Assembly: GCF_002858935.1 (NCBI RefSeq)
Contig: NZ_PJRT01000007.1
Coordinates: 236,450-300,449 of the forward strand
Length of the DNA stretch: 64,000 nt
DNA from: Pantoea endophytica
GTDB taxonomy: Bacteria; Pseudomonadota; Gammaproteobacteria; Enterobacterales; Enterobacteriaceae
Reading direction: 5' to 3'
Shown here piece by piece: positions 7,170 through 17,379 of the stretch. Every line of letters starts with the position of its first letter. Position 1 is the first letter of the stretch. Below the pieces are notes generated by a model. That model worked only from the letters and a program-made list of their open reading frames with translations, did not search any database and had not been told where the DNA came from. The position numbers and the translations under genes are program-made.

Positions 7170-8306
7170 ATGCGCCTGAAACTTCTTTCTGCCAGCGTGG
7201 TGTTTTTACTGGCAGCCTGTGACCAGGGCGGAGCAAAGCCCGCCGCATCCGCCACCCCGCAAGTGGGGGTGGTCAACCTGAAAGCGCAACCCGTTACGCT
7301 TGTCAGCCAATTGCCAGGCCGCACCACGGCGGTGAGAACTGCGCAGGTGCGTCCGCAGGTGAGCGGCGTAATTGAAAAAATCCTGTTTACCGAGGGCGGT
7401 GAAGTGAAAGCCGGCCAGCCGCTGTATCAAATCGATCCGGCCACCTATAAAGCCGCCTACGACAAAGCGATGGCGACCTGGCAGAACGATGCGATGGTGG
7501 TGAAGCGCTATCAGCCGCTGGCCAACGCGCACGCCATCAGCCAGCAAACCTACGACGATGCGGTCGCCGCCGCGCGTGAAGCGCAGGCCGACGTGGAAAC
7601 CGCCAAAGTGAATCTCGACTACACGCTGGTGAAAGCACCGATTTCCGGCCACATTAGCCGCTCGCTGTACACCGCCGGTGCGCTGGTCACCAACGGGCAA
7701 GCCGATTATCTCGCCACCATCACTCAGCTTGATCCGATCTATGTCGATGTCAGCGAATCCTCCACCGATCTGCTGCGCCTGCGCCGCGCGCTGGCCGACG
7801 GCAAAATCACCAAAGTGGCCGACAACACCGCCGCCGTGGGCTTGTCGCTGGAAGATAACAGCCAGTACGCCGAGCAGGGCAGGCTGGCGTTCTCGGAAGT
7901 GAACGTCGATACCGCCACCGGCACCGTGGTGCTGCGCGCGGTGTTCCCGAACCCGAATAACGAACTGCTGCCGGGCATGTACGTGCATGCCAGCTTCCCG
8001 CAGGGCATTCAGCAGCAAGGCATTTTGCTGCCGCAAGAGTCGATCATGCATGACACCAAAGGTCAGCCATATGTCTTTGTGGTGAAAAGCGACAACACCA
8101 TCGAGCAGCGTAGCATCCACACCGGCGAGATGATCAATGGAGAATGGCTGGTGACCTCGGGCTTGCAGCAAGGGGAAAACGTGGTGGTGAACAACCTGCA
8201 AAGCGTGCGCAGCGGGGTGAAAGTGACCACCACCGCCGCCAACACCAACGACACGCCATCCGCCAATGCGGTGAGTCTTTCGATGACTGACGCAGCGGCG
8301 CAATAA
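7170..8306 (+). CDS. RND efflux periplasmic adaptor lipoprotein, AcrA/MexA family
   Basis: The 378-residue membrane fusion protein joins an inner-membrane RND pump to an outer-membrane channel. The signal peptide ends in a lipobox (FLLAAC, Cys16), so it is a lipoprotein like AcrA. The lipoyl half-motifs (VRPQVSGVIEKILFTEGGEV and YTLVKAPISGHI) flank an alpha-hairpin. Beta-barrel (YVDVSES, GMYVHA) and membrane-proximal segments follow. The first hairpin helix appears about two heptads shorter than in E. coli AcrA, which may reflect fit to the operon's own channel rather than TolC. It is the first gene of an adaptor-pump-channel operon (9 bases to the pump gene). EefABC- or MexAB-OprM-like systems have this order. 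Substrates cannot be predicted. Confidence 0.9.
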   Translation: MRLKLLSASVVFLLAACDQGGAKPAASATPQVGVVNLKAQPVTLVSQLPGRTTAVRTAQVRPQVSGVIEKILFTEGGEVKAGQPLYQIDPATYKAAYDKAMATWQNDAMVVKRYQPLANAHAISQQTYDDAVAAAREAQADVETAKVNLDYTLVKAPISGHISRSLYTAGALVTNGQADYLATITQLDPIYVDVSESSTDLLRLRRALADGKITKVADNTAAVGLSLEDNSQYAEQGRLAFSEVNVDTATGTVVLRAVFPNPNNELLPGMYVHASFPQGIQQQGILLPQESIMHDTKGQPYVFVVKSDNTIEQRSIHTGEMINGEWLVTSGLQQGENVVVNNLQSVRSGVKVTTTAANTNDTPSANAVSLSMTDAAAQ

Positions 8307-8315
8307 GGGGGCGGC

Positions 8316-11300
8316 ATGTCGAAGTTTTTTATAGAACGTCCAATCTTCGCCTGGGTTATCGCCATTATCGTGATGCTGGTCGGCGCGATTGCCGCCATCA
8401 GTTTGCCGGTCAATCAATATCCCAATATCTCCGCGCCAGCGGCCTCTATCTCGGTGACCTATCCGGGTGCCAGCGCCGAAACCACACAAAACACCGTGGT
8501 GCAGGTCATTGAGCAGCAGCTGAACGGTCTGGATGGTTTGCGCTATCTGGAGTCGAGCAGCGCCTCGGACGGCAGCGCGCAGATCATCGCCACCTTTAAT
8601 CAGGGCATCAATCCCGATATCGCCCAGGTTCAGGTGCAGGATCGCGTGTCGCTGGCGGAGTCGCAGCTGCCCACCGATGTCACCCAGCAAGGTATCCGCA
8701 TCCGTAAGTACCAGAAAAACTTCATGATGGTGATCGGGCTGATCGCCAAAGACGGCAAGCTGACTAACGGCGATCTGGCCGACATGCTGGTGTCGAAACT
8801 GGAAGATCCGATCTCGCGTACGCCGGGCGTCGGCGACTTCATGGTGCTGGGATCCGAATACGCGATGCGCATCTGGCTCGATCCGGCCAAATTGTACAAA
8901 TACAACCTGATGCCGAGCGATGTCACCACCGCGATTGATAACCAGAACGTGCAGGTGTCGTCCGGTTCACTCGGCGGTTTGCCGACCATTCAGGCCGCAA
9001 AAACCCAGGCGACGATCCTCGGCAAAACCCGTTTCACCACCGTGCAGCAGTTTGAGAATGTGCTGCTGAAGGTGAACAGCGACGGCTCGCAGGTGCGGCT
9101 GAAAGATGTGGCCAGCGTCGCGCTCGGGCCGCAAAGCTACGGCATCGATGCCACCATGAACGGTAAACCGGCCGCCGGTATCGCGTTGCGTCTGGCAACC
9201 GGTGCCAATGAACTGGATACCGCCAAGGCGGTGCGCCAAACCATCGCCGACCTGAAAGATTCGCTGCCGGATAACGTCGAGATTCAGTATCCGTACGACA
9301 CCTCGCCGGTGGTCAGCGCCTCGATTGAAGAGGTGGTGAAAACGCTGATCGAAGCGGTGGTGCTGGTGTTCTTCGTGATGCTGATCTTCCTGCAAAACCT
9401 GCGCGCCACGCTGATCACCACGCTGGTGGTGCCGGTGGTGCTGCTGGGCACTTTTGGCATTCTTTCGGCGTTTGGTTACAGCATTAACACCCTCACCATG
9501 TTCGGCATGGTGCTGGCCATCGGGCTACTGGTGGATGACGCCATTGTGGTGGTGGAGAACGTTGAGCGCGTAATGCACGAAGAGCAACTCGACCCGAAAG
9601 CCGCCACCATTAAATCGATGCAGCAGATTCAGGGCGCGCTGTTTGGCATTGCGCTGGTGCTGTCGGCAGTGCTGCTGCCGATGGCGTTCTTCTCCGGATC
9701 GACCGGTGTGATTTACCGCCAGTTCTCGGTCACCATCGTCTCGGCGATGGCGCTGTCGGTGATCATGGCGCTGATCTTCACGCCTGCGCTGTGCGCCACC
9801 TTGCTGAAACCGGCGGCGGCGGAGCACAAAACCACCGGATTCGCCGGTTGGTTTAATCGCAAGTTCGACAGCGGGGCGATGCACTACACCCACGGCGTCA
9901 GCAAAGTGATTTCCCGTCGCGGCCTGTTCCTGGTGATCTATCTGGTGATCGTCGGCGTGACGGGATTTTTGTTCACCCGCGTACCGACCACCTTCCTGCC
10001 GGGTGAAGATCAGGGCTTGATGATGGTGCAGATCACGCTGCCGGTGAACTCGTCATCGCAGCGCACTCAGCAGGTGATCAACGATCTCAACGCCTATCTG
10101 CAACAGAACGAAGCGTCGGTGGTGACCACCACCTTTGGCGTGGCGGGCTTTAACTTTGCTGGTCGCGGTCAGAGCAACGCCATGGCTTTTGTGCGCCTGA
10201 AAGATTGGGGCGACCGCACGCACAGCGGGCAAAGCGTGCAGGATTTGGCGAACCGCGTGATGGCGCACTTCGCCAACTATCAGAACGCCAAAATCTTCGC
10301 CATGGTGCCGCCGGCGGTGATGGAGCTGGGCAACGCCACCGGTTTCGATCTCTATCTGCAGGATACCGGCGCGCACAGCCATCAGCAGATGATGGATGCC
10401 GCGCATCAGCTGATTACGCTGGCGAACAACGATCCACATCTGGCGCAGGTACGTCTTAACGGGCTGGAAGATGAGCCGCAGTATCAGCTGGAGATCAATG
10501 ATGAGAAGGCCAGCGCGCTCGGCCTGAGCATGACCGACATCAACAACACTTTGTCGGTGGCGTGGGGCTCCAGCTACATCGATCAGTTCATGTATAACGG
10601 CCGCGTGAAAGAGGTCTATCTGATGGGCAAAGCGGACTCGCGCGTCACACCGTCGGATCTCGACAAATGGTACTTCCGCAACAGCAGCGGCACCATGGTG
10701 CCATTCTCCGCCTTCGCCTCGGGCAAATGGGTGTACGGCTCGCCGCACTTTGAACGCTTTAACGGCTTAACCGCTGAGGAGATCCTCGGATCGCCCGCGC
10801 CGGGCCAGAGTACCGGTGAAGCGATGAAGGTGGTGGAACAGCTGGCGAAGCAGCTGCCGCACGGTTTCCGCGTGCAGTGGTACGGCATTTCGTATGAGGA
10901 GCAGGCCTCCGGCAGCCAAACCACGCAGTTGTATCTGATCTCGATTCTGGTGGTGTTCCTGTGTCTGGCGGCGCTGTACGAGAGCTGGTCGATTCCGTTC
11001 TCGGTGATCATGGTGGTGCCGCTCGGCATCCTCGGCACCATTAGCGCGGTGCTGCTGCGCGGCCTGCAGAACGATGTTTTCTTCCAGGTTGGCCTGCTGA
11101 CCACCGTGGGGCTGGCGGCGAAAAACGCCATCCTGATCGTCGAGTTTGCCAAAGAGCTGCATGAGCGCGAGGGCAAAACGCTGGTGGAAGCGGCGGTAGA
11201 AGCGGCGCGGCTGCGTATCCGTCCGATTATCATGACCTCAATGGCGTTTATTCTCGGCGTGCTGCCGCTGACCATATCCAACGGCGCGGGCGCCGGCAGC

Positions 11301-11453
11301 CAGCATTCGATTGGTACGGCGGTGGCGGGCGGTATGATCACCGCGACTTTCCTCGCCATCTTCTTTGTGCCGATGTTCTACGTGGTGGTTTCGCAGTTCT
11401 TTGCGCGTAAGAAACAAACATCCGCAGAGGTGGTTAAAAATGAACATGAATAA
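8316..11453 (+). CDS. RND multidrug efflux transporter, AcrB/MexB (HAE-1) family
   Basis: The 1045-residue proton-driven transporter has the 12-helix, two-periplasmic-loop layout of AcrB (1049 aa). Helix 4 carries the proton-relay pair in [13 protein letters not shown] and helix 10 the lysine in AAKNAILIVEFA. The start MSKFFIERPIFAWVIAI is typical of the family, and GGGGGC stands before the ATG. It captures amphipathic compounds from periplasm and membrane and passes them through the adaptor to the outer-membrane factor encoded next, whose start lies 14 bases inside this gene. It is distinct from the two MdtB/C-type pumps 3 kb downstream. Confidence 0.93.
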   Translation: MSKFFIERPIFAWVIAIIVMLVGAIAAISLPVNQYPNISAPAASISVTYPGASAETTQNTVVQVIEQQLNGLDGLRYLESSSASDGSAQIIATFNQGINPDIAQVQVQDRVSLAESQLPTDVTQQGIRIRKYQKNFMMVIGLIAKDGKLTNGDLADMLVSKLEDPISRTPGVGDFMVLGSEYAMRIWLDPAKLYKYNLMPSDVTTAIDNQNVQVSSGSLGGLPTIQAAKTQATILGKTRFTTVQQFENVLLKVNSDGSQVRLKDVASVALGPQSYGIDATMNGKPAAGIALRLATGANELDTAKAVRQTIADLKDSLPDNVEIQYPYDTSPVVSASIEEVVKTLIEAVVLVFFVMLIFLQNLRATLITTLVVPVVLLGTFGILSAFGYSINTLTMFGMVLAIGLLVDDAIVVVENVERVMHEEQLDPKAATIKSMQQIQGALFGIALVLSAVLLPMAFFSGSTGVIYRQFSVTIVSAMALSVIMALIFTPALCATLLKPAAAEHKTTGFAGWFNRKFDSGAMHYTHGVSKVISRRGLFLVIYLVIVGVTGFLFTRVPTTFLPGEDQGLMMVQITLPVNSSSQRTQQVINDLNAYLQQNEASVVTTTFGVAGFNFAGRGQSNAMAFVRLKDWGDRTHSGQSVQDLANRVMAHFANYQNAKIFAMVPPAVMELGNATGFDLYLQDTGAHSHQQMMDAAHQLITLANNDPHLAQVRLNGLEDEPQYQLEINDEKASALGLSMTDINNTLSVAWGSSYIDQFMYNGRVKEVYLMGKADSRVTPSDLDKWYFRNSSGTMVPFSAFASGKWVYGSPHFERFNGLTAEEILGSPAPGQSTGEAMKVVEQLAKQLPHGFRVQWYGISYEEQASGSQTTQLYLISILVVFLCLAALYESWSIPFSVIMVVPLGILGTISAVLLRGLQNDVFFQVGLLTTVGLAAKNAILIVEFAKELHEREGKTLVEAAVEAARLRIRPIIMTSMAFILGVLPLTISNGAGAGSQHSIGTAVAGGMITATFLAIFFVPMFYVVVSQFFARKKQTSAEVVKNEHE

Positions 11454-12840
11454 CTTCCGTCTGGCGCTGTTGCCGCTCGCGCTGGCATTGGCCGGTTGTA
11501 CGCTGGCACCGCACTATCAGCGCCCGGCGCTGCCGGTGGACGCTAAATACGATCAGGCGACGCCCGTCGGCAACGTCGCCGATTTGCCGTGGCAGAACTT
11601 TTTCACTGACGCCACGCTGCGCAACCTGATTCAGCTGTCGCTGGATAACAACCGCGACCTGCGCGTGGCGGCGCTGAACGTGCAAGAGGCGCAGCAGGGC
11701 GTCACGGTGCAGCGCGCGGCGCTGATGCCGTCGATCAACGCCACGGCCAGCCAGACTTCGGCGCATGAACCGGCCAATCTCTACAACACCAAAACCAGCG
11801 GCGCGGTGACCTATCACGAGCTGAACAGCGGCTTGAGCGTCACTTCGTGGGAGCTGGATTTCTTTGGTCGCCTGCAAAGCCTGAGCGATCAGGCGCAGGA
11901 AACCTATCTGTCGAGCGCCGCCACCGAACGCGCCACGCGCATTTCACTGATCGCGGAAGTGGCGACGGCGTGGCTGACGCTGAGTTCGGATAACGATCTG
12001 CTGCATCTGGCGCAACACACCGCGCAAAGCCAGCAGGAATCGTATCGCCTGACCAAGCTCAGCTACGACGGCGGTGCCAGCAGCGATCAGGATCTGGCGC
12101 AGGCCGAAAGCACGGTGCGGGCGGCGCAGGCGGACGTGGCGAGTTACACGCGTCAGGTGCGGCAGGATGTGGATGCGCTGCGCTTGCTGGTCGGCACCGA
12201 TCTGCCTGCCACGCTGCTGTCGCACGCCACGCTGGACGCCAACTGGCAGTTCCCGGCCACGCCCGCTGGTTTACCGTCGGATCTGCTGACGCGCCGCCCG
12301 GATATCATGGCAGCGGAGCACACGCTGAAGGCGGCCAATGCCAATATCGGCGCGGCGCGTGCCGCCTTCTTCCCGAGCATCACGCTGACCGCGTCCGGCG
12401 GCTCCACCAGCAGCTCGCTTGGCAGCCTGCTGGGCGGCGGCACCGGCGCATGGTCATTCATGCCATCGATTAACCTGCCGATTTTTGACGGTGGTAAAAA
12501 CCAGGCCAACCTAAATATCGCGCATATCGAGAAACGCATTGAGATAGCTGACTATGAGAAGGCGATCCAGACCGCGTTTAAAGAGGTGAACGATGCGCTG
12601 GCCGGTCAGGATACCTGGCAGGATCAGCTGACGGCGCTGCAACAGGAGGTTGGCGCCAATCAGCGCGACTACGACTATTCCGTATTGCGCTTCAAGCAAG
12701 GCGTCGACAATTATCTCAATGTGTTAGTGGCCCAGCGATCGCTTTACAGTGCGCAGCAGTCGCAGATCAGCGCGCATCTCGGCCAATTGAGCCAGAAAAT
12801 CACCCTGTACAAGGCGTTAGGCGGCGGCTGGAAATCTTAA
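11440..12840 (+). CDS. Outer-membrane efflux channel lipoprotein, OprM/NodT family
   Basis: The 466-residue product has a signal peptide ending in the lipobox LALAGC, followed by the family opening TLAPHYQRP. Duplicated coiled-coil and beta-barrel halves follow, with the conserved LLTRRPDIMAAEHTL and GAARAAFFPSITL segments. It forms the trimeric tunnel for the adaptor and pump encoded just upstream. The start at 11440 was chosen because AGAGG lies nine bases before it; a second ATG at 11446 is possible. It overlaps the pump gene by 14 bases. Having its own channel makes the operon independent of TolC. A terminator stands at 12932. Confidence 0.9.
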   Translation: MNMNNFRLALLPLALALAGCTLAPHYQRPALPVDAKYDQATPVGNVADLPWQNFFTDATLRNLIQLSLDNNRDLRVAALNVQEAQQGVTVQRAALMPSINATASQTSAHEPANLYNTKTSGAVTYHELNSGLSVTSWELDFFGRLQSLSDQAQETYLSSAATERATRISLIAEVATAWLTLSSDNDLLHLAQHTAQSQQESYRLTKLSYDGGASSDQDLAQAESTVRAAQADVASYTRQVRQDVDALRLLVGTDLPATLLSHATLDANWQFPATPAGLPSDLLTRRPDIMAAEHTLKAANANIGAARAAFFPSITLTASGGSTSSSLGSLLGGGTGAWSFMPSINLPIFDGGKNQANLNIAHIEKRIEIADYEKAIQTAFKEVNDALAGQDTWQDQLTALQQEVGANQRDYDYSVLRFKQGVDNYLNVLVAQRSLYSAQQSQISAHLGQLSQKITLYKALGGGWKS

Positions 12841-12931
12841 TCACCTTAACGAAACCCTTACGGTTCGCGTATGGAATTCGCGCGGGCATTCAACCGATAA
12901 TGCGCGTAGTGATGATTTCCCCTTGAAATAG

Positions 12932-12954
12932 TCCCCTGTTTTACAGGGGATTTT
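12932..12954 (+). terminator. Rho-independent terminator of the first efflux operon
   Basis: TCCCCTG (12932-12938), loop, CAGGGGA (12944-12950), followed by TTTT and a further T-rich stretch. It lies 90 bases after the channel gene and just before mdtA. Confidence 0.75.
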
Positions 12955-12982
12955 CCGTTTTCTGGCTAACCTGAAGATCCTG

Positions 12983-14230
12983 ATGACTAACAACGCTTTC
13001 CGCTCCCCGTTTTCCCGCTGGCTGAAATGGCTCCTGTTGTTGCTTGTGCTGTTGATTGTGGCGGGCGTGATCTGGCGCGTGGTCGGTGGTCACGGCGGCA
13101 TGCCGGGCGGCGGAAAGCCGCCGGGCGCACGCGGCGGTCATCGCGGTGGCGCGGGTGGCCCGCCGGGCATGGCGATGATGATGGGCGGTGCCACGCTGGT
13201 ACACAGCGGCGTCGCCAGCAGCGCGGATGTGCCGGAATACCTCAACGCGCTCGGCACGGTGATCCCCAATGCCAGCGTCACCGTCACCAGCCGCGTCGCC
13301 GGACAGCTGGAGAAAGTGTTCTTCACCGAAGGGCAGAAAGTCAGCGCCGGCCAGCTGCTGGCGCAGATCGATCCGCGCAGCTATCAGGCCACGCTGGCGC
13401 AGTATCAGGGCGATCTCAATCAGAATCAGGCGTTGCTGAAAAGCGCGCAGTTAACGCTGGTGCGTTATCAGAAACTGGCGGCGCAGGACTCGCTGTCGCG
13501 CCAGGATCTCGATACTCAAACCGCCACCGTTGGCCAGTACAAAGGCGCGGTCGCCGCTGATGAAGCGCAGATCGCCAGCGCCAAACTGGATATCGAGTAT
13601 GCGCGCATCACCTCGCCAATCAGCGGACGCGTCGGTTTGCGTCTGGTCGATCCCGGCAATATGGTGCAAACCACCGATACCACTGGCATTGTGGTGGTGA
13701 CGCAGATGCAGCCCGCCGCCGTGACCTTTAGCGTGCCGCAGGGCAACATTCCGCAGCTGACCAAAGCGCTGCACGGCGGGCAAAGTCTGCCCGCCACCGC
13801 CTTTGATCAGGACAACAGCCGCGCGCTGGCGCAGGGCGAGGTGAAGTTCATCAGCAACCAGATCGATACCGCGACCGGCACCATTGAGCTGAAAGCCACC
13901 TTCCCGAATGAAGACGAATCGCTGTTCGCTAACCAGTTCGTCAATCTGCGGCTGCAAACCAACATCCTGAAAAATGCCACGGTGATCCCGGCGCAGGCGC
14001 TGCAGCTGAGCAGCGACGGCAGCTTCGTGTTTGTTATCAATAAAGACAACACCGTGACGCGCAAAGCGGTCACCACCGGGCCAACGTTTGGTGAAGATCA
14101 GCAGGCGATTCTCAACGGAGTGGAACCGGGCGATCGTCTGGTGACCGAAGGCATCGATCGCCTGACCAACGGCAGCAAAGTGCAGCTGGCGGATGAGCGC
14201 AAAACCACCGCGACCGCCGAGGCCAAATGA
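12983..14230 (+). CDS. mdtA: MdtA-like RND periplasmic adaptor
   Basis: The 415-residue membrane fusion protein matches E. coli MdtA in length and order. It is anchored by an N-terminal transmembrane helix (about residues 13-31) rather than a lipid. A low-complexity Gly/Pro/His/Met-rich stretch (about 36-68) follows, then lipoyl, hairpin and barrel domains: [51 protein letters not shown]. In E. coli it serves the MdtB-MdtC pump for bile salts, novobiocin and related compounds. The stop overlaps the mdtB start (ATGA). Unlike in E. coli, no baeSR regulator genes are in the operon. Confidence 0.92.
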   Translation: MTNNAFRSPFSRWLKWLLLLLVLLIVAGVIWRVVGGHGGMPGGGKPPGARGGHRGGAGGPPGMAMMMGGATLVHSGVASSADVPEYLNALGTVIPNASVTVTSRVAGQLEKVFFTEGQKVSAGQLLAQIDPRSYQATLAQYQGDLNQNQALLKSAQLTLVRYQKLAAQDSLSRQDLDTQTATVGQYKGAVAADEAQIASAKLDIEYARITSPISGRVGLRLVDPGNMVQTTDTTGIVVVTQMQPAAVTFSVPQGNIPQLTKALHGGQSLPATAFDQDNSRALAQGEVKFISNQIDTATGTIELKATFPNEDESLFANQFVNLRLQTNILKNATVIPAQALQLSSDGSFVFVINKDNTVTRKAVTTGPTFGEDQQAILNGVEPGDRLVTEGIDRLTNGSKVQLADERKTTATAEAK

Positions 14231-17200
14231 ATCCGTCTCGCCTGTTTATCCAGCGTCCGGTCGCCACCATTTTGCTGATGGTCGGCGTGCTGATCGCCGG
14301 GATCTTCTCTTACCGTTTTCTCTCCACCTCGGCGCTGCCGCAGGTGGATTACCCAACCATTCAGGTCACCACGCTCTATCCCGGTGCCAGCCCGGATGTG
14401 ATGGCGTCTTCTGTCACCTCGCCGCTGGAGCGCCAGCTCGGGCAAATGGCTGGGTTGAGCCAGATGACCTCCACCAGCTCAGGCGGATCGTCGATCGTCA
14501 CGCTGAAGTTCAGCCTCGATCTTTCGCTGGATGTCGCCGAGCAGGAAGTGCAGGCGGCGATCAATGCCGCCAATAACTTGCTGCCGAGCGATCTGCCCAA
14601 TCCGCCGACCTACAAAAAGGTCAATCCAGCCGATACCGCCGTGATTACGCTGGCGGTGAGTTCCGACACGCTGCCGCTGACGCAGGTGCAGGATCTGGTG
14701 AACACGCGCGTGGCGCTCAAGCTGTCGCAGATTAATGGCGTCGGCATGGTGACGCTAGCGGGCGGCCATCAACCGGCGATTCGCGTGCAGATGGACCCGA
14801 AAGCGCTGGCGGCGCATCAGCTGTCGCTGGAGGACGTCAACACGCTGATCGGCAACAGCAACGTGAACGGCTCGAAAGGCGGCTTCGACGGCAAATATCA
14901 CTCGGTGACCATCGACGCTAACGATCAGCTGCGCACCGCCGATGAGTACGGCAATTTGATCATCACTTACCAAAACGGTGCGGCGCTGCGGCTAAAAGAT
15001 ATCGCGCATATCGAACAGGGACCGGAGAACAGCTTCCAGTCGGCGTGGGCCAACAACAGTCCGGCGATTGTGATTAGCGTGCAGCGCCAGCCGGGCGCCA
15101 ACGTGATTCAGGTGGTGGACAGCATCAAAGCGCAGCTGCCGAAGCTGCAGGCGGCGCTGCCGGACGGCGTGAAGATGAGCATCTTGTCGGATCGCACGCA
15201 AACCATTCGCGCCTCTATCAGCGACGTGCAATTTGAGCTGATGCTGTCGGTGGCGCTGGTGGTGATGGTGACGTTCCTGTTCCTGCGCAACGTGGCGGCG
15301 ACGCTGATTCCCAGCGTGGCGGTGCCGCTGTCGCTGATTGGCACCTTCGGCGTGATGTATCTGGCCGACTTCAGCCTGAATAATCTGTCGCTGATGGCGC
15401 TGACCATCGCCACCGGCTTCGTTATCGACGATGCGATTGTGGTGGTGGAGAACATTTCACGGCGGCTGGAAGAGGGCGAAACGCCGATGCAGGCGGCGCT
15501 GAAAGGCTCGCAGCAGATTGGCTTCACCATCATCTCGCTGACCTTCTCACTGATTGCCGTGCTGATCCCGCTGCTGTTTATGGGCGACGTGGTTGGGCGG
15601 TTGTTCCGCGAATTTGCCATCACGCTGGCGGTGTCGATTCTGGTGTCGATGGTGGTGTCACTAACGCTGACGCCGATGCTGTGCGCCTATCTGTTGCAGC
15701 ACATTCCGCCGGAAAAACAGTCGCGCTTTTCGCGTAAAGGCGGCGAACTGTTCGACAAGCTGGTGCGCGGCTACGACCGCATGCTGACGGTGGTGCTGAA
15801 CCATCAGAAGCTGACGCTGCTGGTGGCGCTGGCGACCTTTGCGCTCACCGCGCTGCTGTATATCGCCATCCCAAAAGGCTTCTTCCCGACCCAGGATACC
15901 GGGCTGATTCAGGGCGTCACCGTGGCGTCGCAGGATGTGTCGTTTAGCGAGATGTCGAAGCGACAGCAGGCGCTGGCGAAAGTGATTCTGCAAAATCCGT
16001 CGGTAGAGAGTTTGTCCTCAACCATCGGCATTGATGGCAGCAACACCAGCCTGAATAGCGGGCGCATCCAGATCAACCTCAAGTCGTTTGACCAGCGCGA
16101 CGACAAAGCCGACGTGGTGATCAAACAGCTGCAACAGGCGGCGCAGCAGGTGGCGGGCATTCAGCTCTATCTGCAACCGGCGCAGGATTTGACCGTTAAC
16201 GATCAGGTGTCGCCGAGCCAGTATCAATTTACGCTGGATGATGCCGACAGCGAAAACCTGGTGCGCTGGACGCCAAAGATGGTCGCCGCCTTGCAGCAGC
16301 GTCCGGAGTTTAACGGCGTGGTGAGTAACCTGCAGGATCAGGGCCGCGTGGCCTATGTCGAGCTGAATCGCGATAAAGCGGCGCGCTACGGCATTACCGC
16401 CGCCGACGTCGATACCGCGCTGTACAACAGCTTCGGTCAGCGTTTGGTCTCCACCATCTTTACCCAGGCCAATCAATATCGCGTGGTGCTGGAAGTGGCG
16501 CCGCAGTATCAGCAATCGCCCGCTTCGTTTGATGATGTCTATTTGCCGGTGACCAGCGCGAGCAGCAGCACTTCCACCACGGATGACACCACCACAACCA
16601 CCACCGACATGGTGAAGCTCACGTCCATCGCCACCATTCACCAGCGCACCGGTTCGCTGATGCACATGCGGCTCAATCAATTCCCGGCGGTGATGGTGTC
16701 GTTCAATCTCAATAAAGGCTATTCGCTGGAAGAGGGGCAGAAGGCGATTGCCGCAGTGACGCAGCAACTGAATTTGCCGTCGAGCATCACCTTGCGTTAT
16801 CAGGGCGAAACCTCGGCATTCCAGAGCGCCACCGGCAACACGCTGTGGCTGATTCTGGCGGCATTAATCACTATGTACGTGGTGCTCGGCATTCTCTATG
16901 AGAGCTTTATCCATCCGGTGACCATTCTCTCGACGCTGCCCTCGGCGGCGGTCGGCGCGCTGTTGACGCTGCTGCTGGCGGGCAGCGAGTTCAGCCTGAT
17001 CGCGCTGATTGGCGTGATTCTGCTAATCGGTATCGTCAAGAAGAACGCGATTATGATGATCGACTTCGCGCTGGAGGCGGAAAACAAGCAGCACATAAGC
17101 GCGCGGGACGCGATTCATCAGGCCTGTTTGCTGCGCTTCCGCCCGATTCTGATGACCACCATGGCGGCGCTGCTCGGTGCGCTGCCGCTGATGCTGGCGT

Positions 17201-17379
17201 CCGGCTCCGGTGCCGAGCTGCGTCAGCCGCTCGGTCTGGTGATTGTTGGCGGTTTGATCGTCAGCCAGGTGCTGACGCTGTTCTCCACGCCGGTGATTTA
17301 CCTGTGGTTTGATGGCATCGCGCAGCGCGGCAAGCGCTACATGCAGCGCAAGCAGCAGCAGGCGCGGGGCGAGCGATGA
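14227..17379 (+). CDS. mdtB: MdtB-like RND transporter subunit
   Basis: The 1050-residue RND subunit forms, with MdtC, a mixed B2C trimer in E. coli. Family marks are [19 protein letters not shown] at the start, the relay pair in [13 protein letters not shown], and [15 protein letters not shown]. It is about ten residues longer than E. coli MdtB. The extra length is at least partly a Ser/Thr/Asp-rich stretch at about residues 776-795 (16552-16610), in the second periplasmic loop. Start and stop both overlap neighbours by four bases, so mdtA-mdtB-mdtC are translationally coupled. Confidence 0.93.
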   Translation: MNPSRLFIQRPVATILLMVGVLIAGIFSYRFLSTSALPQVDYPTIQVTTLYPGASPDVMASSVTSPLERQLGQMAGLSQMTSTSSGGSSIVTLKFSLDLSLDVAEQEVQAAINAANNLLPSDLPNPPTYKKVNPADTAVITLAVSSDTLPLTQVQDLVNTRVALKLSQINGVGMVTLAGGHQPAIRVQMDPKALAAHQLSLEDVNTLIGNSNVNGSKGGFDGKYHSVTIDANDQLRTADEYGNLIITYQNGAALRLKDIAHIEQGPENSFQSAWANNSPAIVISVQRQPGANVIQVVDSIKAQLPKLQAALPDGVKMSILSDRTQTIRASISDVQFELMLSVALVVMVTFLFLRNVAATLIPSVAVPLSLIGTFGVMYLADFSLNNLSLMALTIATGFVIDDAIVVVENISRRLEEGETPMQAALKGSQQIGFTIISLTFSLIAVLIPLLFMGDVVGRLFREFAITLAVSILVSMVVSLTLTPMLCAYLLQHIPPEKQSRFSRKGGELFDKLVRGYDRMLTVVLNHQKLTLLVALATFALTALLYIAIPKGFFPTQDTGLIQGVTVASQDVSFSEMSKRQQALAKVILQNPSVESLSSTIGIDGSNTSLNSGRIQINLKSFDQRDDKADVVIKQLQQAAQQVAGIQLYLQPAQDLTVNDQVSPSQYQFTLDDADSENLVRWTPKMVAALQQRPEFNGVVSNLQDQGRVAYVELNRDKAARYGITAADVDTALYNSFGQRLVSTIFTQANQYRVVLEVAPQYQQSPASFDDVYLPVTSASSSTSTTDDTTTTTTDMVKLTSIATIHQRTGSLMHMRLNQFPAVMVSFNLNKGYSLEEGQKAIAAVTQQLNLPSSITLRYQGETSAFQSATGNTLWLILAALITMYVVLGILYESFIHPVTILSTLPSAAVGALLTLLLAGSEFSLIALIGVILLIGIVKKNAIMMIDFALEAENKQHISARDAIHQACLLRFRPILMTTMAALLGALPLMLASGSGAELRQPLGLVIVGGLIVSQVLTLFSTPVIYLWFDGIAQRGKRYMQRKQQQARGER

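Noticed and set aside
7206..8690. Open frame of 494 codons on the minus strand opposite the adaptor and pump genes
   Set aside because: It mirrors high-GC codon use of the well-supported plus-strand genes, has His/Arg/Gly-biased composition and crosses two real genes. Similar antisense frames occur opposite recB, mdtC and ptrA.
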